From Planctomycetota bacterium (lineage in GTDB: Bacteria > Planctomycetota > UBA11346), in the NCBI GenBank assembly GCA_016745075.1, contig JADGDD010000006.1:62001-126000 (forward strand): a stretch of 64,000 nt of DNA, given 5' to 3'. Positions 1 to 10,200 of this stretch are shown piece by piece. A program made the position numbers and the translations under genes. How positions within the stretch are numbered: the stretch's first letter is position 1; the number at the start of each line of letters is the position of its first letter. The notes under the pieces are model-generated. The model made no database searches. It was not told the DNA's origin and saw only the letters and a list, made by a program, of their open reading frames with translations.

Positions 1-3000
1 GCATCTTGCAAGCGTTCCCATATCATTTCAGTCAGTAATAGACGGGCCGTGGTGTAATCTGTTTCTTCAGGGTAAGCGGCCAGTTGAGAGAGAACGAGGG
101 TCGCGTGTTTGGCGGCACTTGTTGTTGATTCAATGATTTCTTGTTGTTGCTGACGTAAGAGATTACGAGCATCCCACAATTCATTTTTTTGTTCTGCGGC
201 CTCTTTGTAGAGTTTGTTTTGTAAAAAAGCGATACGCTGTTGGGTGGCATCTATGGTATCGCTGAGTTTTAAGGATTGTGCACGGTTCTCTTGAGCAATA
301 AGGAGGTTCTTGTGAGCAGTAGCGAGTGCTTCGGTACGATTGCGTTCCGTGAGCACGACATGTTCGTGCGTTTGCAACATGGCGGTATAAGTTTGTTCTT
401 GTTCGGATAATCCAGATGGTAAGAGATTGTCATTTTCTTCAAATTGATGAGCCTTATCATAAAAAGCTTTTGCTGCGGTCAGTGCTTGTTCACATTTTGA
501 GGTACCTGCTCCCGCTTGTTTGGCGTGACCAAGTTGGTCATCACCTTGTTTCTTGTAAGCGGTAATAATGGCCAAATTTTTCATGCGCTGTATGGCAGCA
601 TTGCGGGCAATATACTGGCTTTTTAATGTGTCTGCTTCTGTGGTGTAAAAAGCTCCAGTTGATTCAATGAGTTTGTTGATAGCTGGCTGCAAGTCCGTTG
701 CGCCTTTGGCCAACGTTTTGGCTTCAGCAAGTAGGTTCTGTGATTTATTATACGCTTCTGCTTGGGAGCGGTTTGCTTGCATACGTTCGGTCACGATGGC
801 GCGTAATTGCCCTGCGGCTTGTATTCGTTTATCAAGGCCAGTAATGCCACTACCATTTTGTTGTGCTGTTTCAAAAAAAGTATCAACAGACTTTAAGGAT
901 GTTAAAAGAGTGGTTTCTTTAGTAATAAGAGCACTCAAGTTTCCTTTATTTGTTTCAATCTCTGTTGGTGTTAATATGGGTATGTGTGTTGCTTCGGCTT
1001 CTGTGAGTAGAGCATCACCTTTTTTGAAAGCTTCCAGCGCTACTGCTTGTAGGCGCGCACGTTCAAGATCGTGAACTTGTGCAGAAATAATATCGTACGC
1101 GGCGCGAATGTCCTCGTTTTCTGAGTCTAATTCTAGAGCAACATCAATGTGTTTTTTGGCTTCTTGTAATTGCTGTTCAGCAACGGCGCTGTCGGTTCGA
1201 TCGAGCGCAGCTAAAAGAGCCTGTGCTTTTTTGAGGGCGTTTTGTGCTTCGGTACGGGCTAGCTCTTGTTGTTCTTTCATTTTTGCAGAAACAAGTTGTG
1301 CGGCGATAGTAGCCTTGAGATCGGAGAGACCGGGGAGATCTGGTACTTTGTCTTCTGCGAGTAGCAAAGATTCTTTGATACTCTGTAGCTCATCAACACT
1401 TGTAGCATTTTGGGCATCTGCTTGCGCCTGTGTGAATAAAGCCTGTGCTTCTCCTAAACGGTTTTGTTGTTGGGTGTAGAGCGTGCCGCCAATGCCACCG
1501 CCGAGCAAGAGGATCATGACTGCCGCAACAATACATTGGGTTTTGTGTGCTTGTACCCATGCGCCGACACGTTCAATGAAATTACGTTTGCGGGCAATAA
1601 CCGCTTGTCCAGCAAGGTATCGTTTTATGTCTTCTGAAAATTCTTCGCAATTTTGATAGCGATTCTCTGGTTTGTGTTCCATAGCCTTATGAACAATGGC
1701 TACTAGGTCTTGGTTGAATGTGTCGTTATGTTCGTTGAGTGGTGTGAAGGCACCGCTGGTTTTTGCGGCAATTAATTCATGAATATTTTTAACTTCAATC
1801 GGGCGGTGCTGGCATAACATTTCATACAAAGTTGCGCCCAATGCATAAATATCAGAGCGGGCATCTATTTCGTTCTTTTTACCAAGCGCTTGCTCTGGAG
1901 GCATGTAATACGGTGTTCCCATGGCGGCACCGGTTTGTGTGGCCGACATAGCATTTTCATCACGTAAACTATTAACTATATCAGCTAGAGATTGTGCGTC
2001 TTCACTGATTTCTTGTTCCAGCTCTAAGACTTTGGCGATACCCCAGTCTACTACCAGAACTTCCCCATGATGTTCAACCATAATATTATCTGGTTTAATA
2101 TCTCGGTGGACGACTCCGCGAGTGTGAGCAAAGCTCATACCATCAAGTATCTTTAAAAAGGTCAGGAGAATGTGGTCGTTGGTCCAGAGTGCTTGATAAT
2201 CTTCGTTTTGTTCTTTTAGCCGTTTGACTACGGTGCCAAGACTATCACCGTGAATCATTTTCATTGTGTAAAAAAGCGTGCCATCGCTCATTACCCCAAC
2301 ATCGTGAATAGGAACAATATTGGGGTGTTCCAACTGAGCGGTAATTTGTGCTTCTTCGAGGAAGCGTTCAAGAGATTCCGGATCATTGGCAAAACGCGCA
2401 TGAATAACTTTCATTGCTGATTTACGTTGGAAGTCACCATCGTTAATATCAAGAACAGCTCCCATACCGCCTTGGGCAAGGGGTCTGTTAATAATATAGC
2501 GGCCAACCGTGTCTTGTTTTTCGAGTTTTTCACGGATGAGGTTGGGCAAAGAAACGGGGCCACGAGCTTGCAACATGTCAACAAATACGCTTTGTCGTGA
2601 GAGCTGGAGGCTTTGGTCTAATTGTTGGGTATCTGGTGGAAGTTTTACATTCAGGCGGGTACGGCCTGTGCGTGACATGCCAGCGGTAGAAGCTCCTCCC
2701 GTTAAATCAAGGAAGGCATTGGTTGCGGCAGTTTGTTCCAGGGTGCCAGTTTGGCCAGCAGCAGGCATGGTTTCTGCTTGGTTCTGATTGTTGAGCATCG
2801 TATCAGCAGCGGGCAGAGCAGTTTGGTTTGCGCTGGACATTGGCACGGTGGCATTTGGATCTTCTGGTGAAGCGGTTGTAGTTTGGCTGCTCATTGGAAC
2901 GGTAGCATCAAGGTCTGGATTCTGGGCTGCCATTGGAACCGTGTCTTGTAAATCTGATGATGCTTGCGGTGTTCCCATTTGTAAGGTGTCTTGCAGGTCT

Positions 3001-3164
3001 GGTTCTTTTTGTGTGCCCATGTTCATGGTGTCTGCTAAATCAGCTTGTTGCTCAGATAGGTGCGCAGCCGGAACGGTGGCGTCAAGATCGCTATTATTAC
3101 TTTGTGCTCCCATGTTGAGGGTATCGTTCAGGTCGTCTTCTGGTCTATCGTTGTCTGTGCTCAT
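1..3164 (-). CDS. Membrane Ser/Thr protein kinase (partial, C-terminus off the left edge)
   Basis: About 1054 residues are visible from the ATG at 3164 to the window edge, with no stop. The kinase domain spans roughly residues 222-510. It has a Gly-rich loop (AQGGMGAV), a catalytic Lys in AMKVIH near 250, VHRDIKPDN near 350, DWG near 373 in place of DFG, and GTPYYMPPEQ near 418. One membrane segment (VAAVMILLLGGGIGG) lies near 543-562. The remaining ~490 residues are Ala/Gln/Glu/Lys-rich, probably coiled coil, and would be outside the cytoplasm. The N-terminal ~130 residues hold degenerate repeats of the form DLxDTxxMG or DLDATVPM. The family phosphorylates Ser/Thr of partner proteins; substrates are unknown. 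It is divergently transcribed from hisA with 51 bp between them. The kinase assignment is secure; the role of the tail is not. Confidence 0.93.
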   Translation of the reverse strand, partial: MSTDNDRPEDDLNDTLNMGAQSNNSDLDATVPAAHLSEQQADLADTMNMGTQKEPDLQDTLQMGTPQASSDLQDTVPMAAQNPDLDATVPMSSQTTTASPEDPNATVPMSSANQTALPAADTMLNNQNQAETMPAAGQTGTLEQTAATNAFLDLTGGASTAGMSRTGRTRLNVKLPPDTQQLDQSLQLSRQSVFVDMLQARGPVSLPNLIREKLEKQDTVGRYIINRPLAQGGMGAVLDINDGDFQRKSAMKVIHARFANDPESLERFLEEAQITAQLEHPNIVPIHDVGVMSDGTLFYTMKMIHGDSLGTVVKRLKEQNEDYQALWTNDHILLTFLKILDGMSFAHTRGVVHRDIKPDNIMVEHHGEVLVVDWGIAKVLELEQEISEDAQSLADIVNSLRDENAMSATQTGAAMGTPYYMPPEQALGKKNEIDARSDIYALGATLYEMLCQHRPIEVKNIHELIAAKTSGAFTPLNEHNDTFNQDLVAIVHKAMEHKPENRYQNCEEFSEDIKRYLAGQAVIARKRNFIERVGAWVQAHKTQCIVAAVMILLLGGGIGGTLYTQQQNRLGEAQALFTQAQADAQNATSVDELQSIKESLLLAEDKVPDLPGLSDLKATIAAQLVSAKMKEQQELARTEAQNALKKAQALLAALDRTDSAVAEQQLQEAKKHIDVALELDSENEDIRAAYDIISAQVHDLERARLQAVALEAFKKGDALLTEAEATHIPILTPTEIETNKGNLSALITKETTLLTSLKSVDTFFETAQQNGSGITGLDKRIQAAGQLRAIVTERMQANRSQAEAYNKSQNLLAEAKTLAKGATDLQPAINKLIESTGAFYTTEADTLKSQYIARNAAIQRMKNLAIITAYKKQGDDQLGHAKQAGAGTSKCEQALTAAKAFYDKAHQFEENDNLLPSGLSEQEQTYTAMLQTHEHVVLTERNRTEALATAHKNLLIAQENRAQSLKLSDTIDATQQRIAFLQNKLYKEAAEQKNELWDARNLLRQQQQEIIESTTSAAKHATLVLSQLAAYPEETDYTTARLLLTEMIWERLQD

Positions 3165-3176
3165 ACGGGAATGATT

Positions 3177-3207
3177 ACTTTTATCATTGAATTGCAATGA
3201 TAAGAGT
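3177..3207. promoter_or_regulatory. Palindrome between divergent kinase and hisA genes
   Basis: Two 13-base arms (ACTTTTATCATTG and CAATGATAAGAGT) flank the 5-base spacer AATTG and match at 12 of 13 positions. It fills most of the 51-bp divergent intergenic space. A shared operator is the likeliest reading; a hairpin without regulatory meaning is possible. Confidence 0.4.
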
Positions 3208-3215
3208 AGTAACAT

Positions 3216-4004
3216 ATGAGTCGTTTTCGTTGTTGTATTGACCTGCATGCAGGCGTTGTGAAACAAGTGGTAGGCGGCAGTCTGCGTGATCAAGATGCAT
3301 CTGGTGGAAGTGATGCACCAAGTGTACAAGAAAACTTTGTATCAGATCGGCCTGCTCAATGGTTTTCAGAATTGTATTTGGCAGATGGGGTTACAGGGAG
3401 CCATGTGATTAAACTTGGTCCCGGTAATGATGAAGCAGCTCGTGCAGCATTGGCTGGATGGCCAAATGGTTTGCAAATAGGTGGTGGGATTACGTCTGCA
3501 AATGCCCGAGAATGGTTGGATGCTGGTGCAAGTCATGTGATTGTAACAAGCTTCTTATTTGATGGTGGTTGCTTTTCTCGTGAGCGTTTAGCGGAATTAT
3601 CGGCGGTTCTTAAGCCGGAAGAATTGGTTATTGATCTCAGTTGTCGCCGTCGAGCGTCTGGCTGGTATGTCACCACAGACCGCTGGCAGACCATTACTGA
3701 AACAGAAGTAACGGCAGAATTATTACAAGAGCTTTCTCAATATTGTGCTGAGTTTTTGGTGCATGCCGCTGATGTTGAAGGTCAATGTGGCGGTATAGAT
3801 ACAGAATTAGTTCGTCTTCTTGGCGAGCATTGCCCTATTCCCTGTACCTATGCTGGCGGTGCTCATAGTATCGATGATCTGGCAATGGTTGAGCAATTAA
3901 GCGCAGGTAAGGTTGATTTGACCTATGGCAGTGCTCTCGATATTTTTGGTGGCACCTTGGTGAAATATGCTGATTGCATCGCATGGAACGCTCGGAGAGC
4001 GTAG
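3216..4004 (+). CDS. hisA: Eukaryotic-type HisA, phosphoribosylformimino-AICAR ribotide isomerase
   Basis: This 262-residue protein is predicted to catalyse the Amadori-type isomerisation of ProFAR to PRFAR in histidine synthesis, as a TIM-barrel enzyme in the cytoplasm. The sequence follows the fungal and plant HIS6/HISN3 branch rather than the usual bacterial HisA: CIDLHAGVVKQVVGG at the N-terminus, HVIKLGPGNDEAA, QIGGGI, VIDLSCRRR, HAADVEGQCGGID, CTYAGGAHSIDDL and LTYGSALDIFGG. These include the catalytic Asp near the N-terminus and the phosphate-binding Gly motifs. No other his gene is adjacent. The start ATG has only a weak ribosome site. Confidence in the enzyme is high; the evolutionary route (transfer or ancient paralogy) is open. 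Confidence 0.92.
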   Translation: MSRFRCCIDLHAGVVKQVVGGSLRDQDASGGSDAPSVQENFVSDRPAQWFSELYLADGVTGSHVIKLGPGNDEAARAALAGWPNGLQIGGGITSANAREWLDAGASHVIVTSFLFDGGCFSRERLAELSAVLKPEELVIDLSCRRRASGWYVTTDRWQTITETEVTAELLQELSQYCAEFLVHAADVEGQCGGIDTELVRLLGEHCPIPCTYAGGAHSIDDLAMVEQLSAGKVDLTYGSALDIFGGTLVKYADCIAWNARRA

Positions 4005-4006
4005 GG

Positions 4007-4030
4007 CGGTAAAACCTGCCTGTTTTACCG
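4007..4030 (+). terminator. Hairpin after hisA
   Basis: Perfect 9-base arms (CGGTAAAAC and GTTTTACCG) flank a 6-base loop directly after the hisA stop. A second AT-rich palindrome (TTTTACGTAAAA) follows at 4034-4045. There is no clean U-run, so terminator activity is moderately likely. Confidence 0.45.
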
Positions 4031-4210
4031 ATGTTTTACGTAAAAAATTAGGGCAGCAGAGCTAGAATCTGGGTTGCTATCGTTTCTAGACGGGTAGACT
4101 AGATGTGCTTTCCATCCTTTTTTAGGCGGTCCCGATTCTGGCACAGCCAAGGGTAGAGCAAATCTTATACGAACAAAGATCTGTAATTGATTACAGACAA
4201 GGGAGAATTT

Positions 4211-7200
4211 ATGCGACGTTTAATTCGTGTTTTAAGTATGCTCTGCATAATGAGCTGTCTCAGTACGCTAGCAGCCGCAGCAACGTGGACTGGTGATGCT
4301 GGCGATGGTTTGTGGGACACGGCTGGGAACTGGAGCGGCTCGATTATCCCAACGACTGGAGATAATGTTTCCTTTGCTCAAACAGGGGTCTATACGGTTC
4401 GCTTAGGGTCGGCTATAACGGTCAATTCTATTTCTGTCTCGTGGGCTCAAACAGGCGATAAAGTGACCCTCGATTTAAATGGGCAAAGTCTCACGGTGAC
4501 CTCCGCGAGTGTGGTTGCCATGGATTGTACGCTTGCCCTGAATGGCGGAACCTTATCCGGTCCAGGTGGGTGGACGATCAATAATAGCGGGACGCTTTCT
4601 GTGAGTAGTGGCTCATTACAAAGTGATGTGACGTTGCAGTCTGGTGCGCAGATGACGGTAACTTCCAGCTCTTCAATTCCCCTTGGCAAAGCGCTTACCG
4701 TAAACGGCACACTTGCTCAATCAGGATCTGGGCATTTATCTTTTGGCACTGGCTCTAGTTTAACCATTGGCGCAACTGGTGTTTATAACATAAGTAATAC
4801 TGGTGGTATTCTTGATAATGGAGGTGGTACCGTTATCAATAATGGTACCATCAATAAAAGTGGTGTTGCTGCCGCATCCATCAACCGACCATTAACGAAT
4901 GCTTCTACCATCAATGTAACAGGTGGTACATTAACCCTAACAAAAGGTGGTTCTTCAACCGGTTCCTTTTCGATTGAAACTGCATCTACTTTGAAGCTGA
5001 TAACGACTGCGTTCTCATTAGGAGAAAGTGCGACCATAACAGGAACTGGTAAGTTAGAAGTAACCAGCATATTAAGCCTTGGCACGGATCTTACCACATC
5101 TACCGAAATTGTCTTAAACGGTGGTACACTAAATGGTAGTAAAACCTTAACCACGCAGGGGGCATTGAATAGCCATAATGGCAGTACCATAGCAAGTGGT
5201 GTAACTGTGCATGTTGCGAATGGTTCTACCTTGGGACTCTCTAGCGCGAGTAATCATAATTTGAATGGTATTTTAAATATTACTGGCATTGTCAGCCATG
5301 GTGATACTGGTGATTTGGTTATGGGAACAGGGGCAGCGCTGACTATTAATGCTGGCGGTGTGTATGATCTTAAACATTACTCATGTGACATCTCTGGTAC
5401 AGATGGCACCGTTGTTAATAACGGCACCATTAAAAAAACGATAGATGGTGGAATGGTAACGATTAGCCGTCCACTGACCAATACGGGGACTGTAGACGTG
5501 CAGTCTGGTACTTTAGTGCTGTCCGGTGGCGGTACTTCAACAGCGGTATTGAAAACAACCGCAGGGAAGACTTTGAAGATTTCAGATTCCTATACGTTAG
5601 GAGCGGGTACAGATCTTACCAATATGTCTGGAATTATGCTGATAACGAGTGCGCTCACTTTGGCTACTGATGTCACATTCCCAAGCGGCTCAACGGTAAA
5701 ACTGGAAGGTGGGACGATAAGCGGCAGTAAAAATACCACCATTCAAGGACTTATGGATTGGTATAATGGCGGAAATATTTCTACAGGCAGTACTGTAACT
5801 GTTACGGTTGGTGCAACGCTCACACTCTCAAGCGCAAGTGTCCACACCCTTGGCGGTGCTTTGAGTGTTAGTGGTACCCTTAACCACCTAGATACTGGTG
5901 ATTTAGTGATGGGTACAGGGGCGTCTGTCACAGTGCAAACTGGCGGCCTCTATGAATTTAAAAATTATTCTTGTAATATTTCTGGTACAGACGGGACAGT
6001 GAACAATAATGGTGTTATTAAGAAAACAGTAGATAATGGTCTTGTTACCATAAGCCGAACTTTGAATAACCAAGGAACGATAGACGTGCAAACTGGTACG
6101 CTAGAACTTTCTGGTAGTGGCACCTCAACTGGTGTATTGAAAAATGCTGCGGGAACGACTCTGAAGTTTTCTGCAAGTTATATTCTCGGGTCAGGAAATA
6201 GCCTGACTAATGTTGCTGGTGATATTTTAGTGACCAATACCCTTTCTTTCTCCGCGGATGCAACCTTTCCGGTAGGGTCTACCTTGAAATTAGAAGGTGG
6301 TACTTTAGGCGGAAATAAAACCATAACCATTGCAGGCTCTATGGATTGGTATAACGGCGGTACAATCCCAGTCGGTAATACGTTACTCGTTGCCAGTGGT
6401 GCTACCTTAAACCTCACAAGCGCTAGTAACCATACTTTGAACGGTATCTTAACGGTGGTTGGTACGGTTCATCATCAAGATACCGGTGATTTGGCATTAG
6501 GTAGTGGAGCTTCTGTTACTATTAATTCTGGTGGGGTGTATGAATTTAAATATTATTCTTGTGATATTTCTGGAGCAACGGGTGTGGTTACGAATAACGG
6601 AACCATTAAAAAGACGGTTAACACAGGAACCGTTACGATTAAGAATTCTTTTGTAAATACAGGAACCGTGGATGTACAAATGGGAACGTTGGCACTTACT
6701 GGTGGCGGCAGCTCTAGCGGAACATTAAAAAATGCAGCAGGCACAACCCTGCACCTTGCATCTGGTTATACCTTTACGAGCGGAAACAGCGTTGCGGATA
6801 TTTCTGGAGATGTACTTATTACCAGTGCCTTAACACTAGGAGTTGATACCACCTTTCCTGTTGGTTCTACAGTGAAGTTAGAGGGTGGTACTCTTGCCGG
6901 TGTACAGACAACAACGATTCAGGGCGTGCTCAATTGGTACAATGGTGGAACTATTCCAACAGGCAGTACGCTTGTGCTTGCTAGTGGCGCTACGGCACAT
7001 TTAACCAGTAATAGTAATCACACTTTAAATGGTACCTTCACGGTAAGTGGTACGGTTAATCATCAAGATACTGGTGATCTCGTTTTTGGTACTGGTGCAG
7101 GGCTTACAATCAATGCTGGTGGTGTGTATGATTTTAAATATTATTCTTGCAATATTTCAGGTACAGATGGCTCTATTACAAACAATGGTATTATACAAAA

Positions 7201-10200
7201 AACGGTGGATACTGGTAGTGTTTCTATTAGCCGAACCATCAATAACTTTGGTACGATAGATGTGCAAACAGGAACTCTTGTTCTTGCTGGCGGCGGATCA
7301 TCAGAAGGAACCCTTAAAAATACCGCTGGCACAACCATACATGTTTCAGGAGTTTTTGCTTTTGGTTCAACGAATAACGTTGCCAATATTGCTGGTACTA
7401 TGTTATTAACAAACACATTATCTTTGGATGGTAATGTAACCTTCCCTGCTGGTTCTACGGTCAAGCTGGAGGGAGGAACTATTTCTGGTAGCAAAACCAT
7501 TACCATTCAAGGAATTATGAACTGGTACAATGGCGGTACCATTCCAACGGGTAACACTTTGGCAATTACCAATGGAGCTTCGTTAAACTTGTCGAGTGGA
7601 AATGACCATACTTTAGGCGGTACTCTGAATGTAAACGGTACGGTTCACCACCAAGATACTGGTGATTTGGTTATGGGTACAGGTTCATCGGTAACCATTT
7701 TCTCAGATGGGGTGTATAATTTCAAATATTATTCTTGTAATATTTCTGGTACAGACGGCACCTTTACGAATAATGGTATGCTACAAAAAACAGTTGATAC
7801 CGGAACTGTTGTGATTGGCCGTCCATTACAAAATACTGGTACGATAGATGTGCAAACCGGAACGCTGAATTGTACTCAGTCTGTGACTCAAAGTGCCGGC
7901 AGTGTGAAGTTGGCAAGTGGTGCTGTTTTACAAACAGCGTCTGCCTTGGAAATAAACGGTGGTAGTATTGTTGGTCTTGGTCAGATTACAGGAGACGTGA
8001 ATAATACTGCTGGCAGTGTCAAACCAGCAGGTCCAGCAGCGGCTGGCATTTTAACTATTAGTGGTGCCTATACTCAGGGTTCTACCGCAAGTCTCGGTAT
8101 CGAATTAGCAGGAACATCAGCAGGCCAATATGATAGACTGGTTGTGAGTGGTGCGGCTACACTTGCAGGAACCCTAGATATTGCGCTAATTGATAGCTTT
8201 TCGCTTACCAACGGTAACGCTTTCCAAGTTCTCACCTACGGTTCTCAAACAGGTGATTTTACAACGGTTAACGGTTTGTTGCACGATAGTCTTACACTTA
8301 CTCGTACCACCAATTCAACAGATGTTGTCCTGAATGCTGGGCCAAACGCGGCACCAGTTGCACAGAACGGAACGCTAACCGTATTAGAAGATAGTAGTGT
8401 AAACAGTGGTACTTTAACAGCTACTGATTCAGAAGGAAATACCATCACCTATGCGCTTGCCTCAACAGCATCTCAGGGAACGGCAGTGTTGGTTGATGCG
8501 GCAACAGGGGCGTACAGTTATACTCCTCATGCCAATGCAGAAGGGTCAGATTCTTTTACCTTTACCGCAGCAGATAGCCACGGTACTTCTAGCGCAGCAA
8601 CTATTACCATAACGATTACCCCTGAAAACGATGTTCCAGTTGCAGGAGCAGATAGCTACAGTGTGACAGAAGCTGGAACCCTTAATCAACCAGCAGCTGG
8701 AGTACTTGCCAATGACACCGATATAGATGTTGGTGCAAGTTTATCGGTGACGGTTTTATCTTCACCTAGTAATGGTTCTTTATCGCTAGCTACAGACGGT
8801 TCTTTCAGCTACACACATAATGGTTCAGAAACGACGAGCGATTCCTTCACTTACACACTTTCAGATGGCAATGGTGGCACGGCAACAGGTACAGTGGCCA
8901 TAACTGTTACCCCTGTGAACGATGCGCCAACAGCAGATGCAGATGTGTATAGCCTAAATGAAGGTGGCACTTTAAATCAGACAGCACCTGGTGTATTGGT
9001 TAATGATACTGACGCAGAAGGGAATACTCTTTCAGTATCAGTCAAAACGAATCCAAGTCATGGTACGCTGACTTTGAATAGCAACGGTTCTTTTGATTAC
9101 GTTCATGATGGCTCTGAAACAACAACAGATTCATTTACCTACAACCTCTCTGATGGTAATGGTGGCGCGGCCACGGCCACGGTGAGCCTAACGATTACCC
9201 CTCAAAATGATGAGCCAGTAGCGGTGACAGATGACTATTCCGTAGCAGCAGGTGCCAGCTTAAACCAAACAGCTCCTGGTGTCTTGGCAAATGATTCGGA
9301 TGCGGAAAATGGAACGTTGACGGCATCTGTGAAAACACAGCCAAGCCACGGTACACTGGTTTTAAACACGGACGGTTCATTCACCTATACCCATGATGGC
9401 TCCTCTGTTGTTCAAGATTCATTTACCTACGAGGTGTCAGACGGCACAGGTGGTACAGCAACAGGAACTGTTCACATAACAGCGACGACAAGCACACTCG
9501 TATCCTTTGATACAGCATCTGGAGTTGGTTATGAAGGTGGCTCACATACGATTAAACTGGTGCTTTCTGAAGCGGTAACAAATCCGCTTGATGTGACTTT
9601 GGGTGCCAGCGGTCAAGTTGATTGGATTGATGTTCTGTTGGATGATTTAACCATTTTGAATATTTCAGAAGGAACCTTAAAAATAACCATACCTGCCGGA
9701 CAAACATCTTTATCTTTTACTCTGAATGTTGTTGACGATAGTGCTGTAGAGGGGCATGAAGAATTAATACTAACTGTATCAGACTTATCAGAAGGTGGCA
9801 TCGGAACACAATCAACGTATACGCTTACCATTCGTGATAATGATGCCGCAGTAGAAACGTTAGCTGCCAAGTTTGAAACTGGTGCTAGTTCGTTTAGTGT
9901 TGGGCAAACAGTTCTTGTTCGTGTCTATGATGGTACCCCACCTTATTCGTTCTCTACCAGCAGTGGCGCTCTACTTAGCGGTAAAACAAGTGCATCAGTG
10001 GAAGATATTGATAAAGATGGCGATACTGATAGTACTCAACTTGTCACCTTTATCCCACATACATCAGGAAGCGGATCTTTGGTCATTACCGATGCAGCAA
10101 GTGGTTCTGTGAATTTACCATTTATCATAACAACGCCATCATTAACGGCAGCGCCAGAGCAAGTGCCAGAAATGCCAACCAGCACAAATACACAAACAAT

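Noticed and set aside
4783..7506. Several minus-strand open frames of 60-135 codons across the giant surface protein
   Set aside because: They are shadows of a Thr/Gly/Ser-rich coding sequence, recur at the repeat period, and have no ribosome sites.
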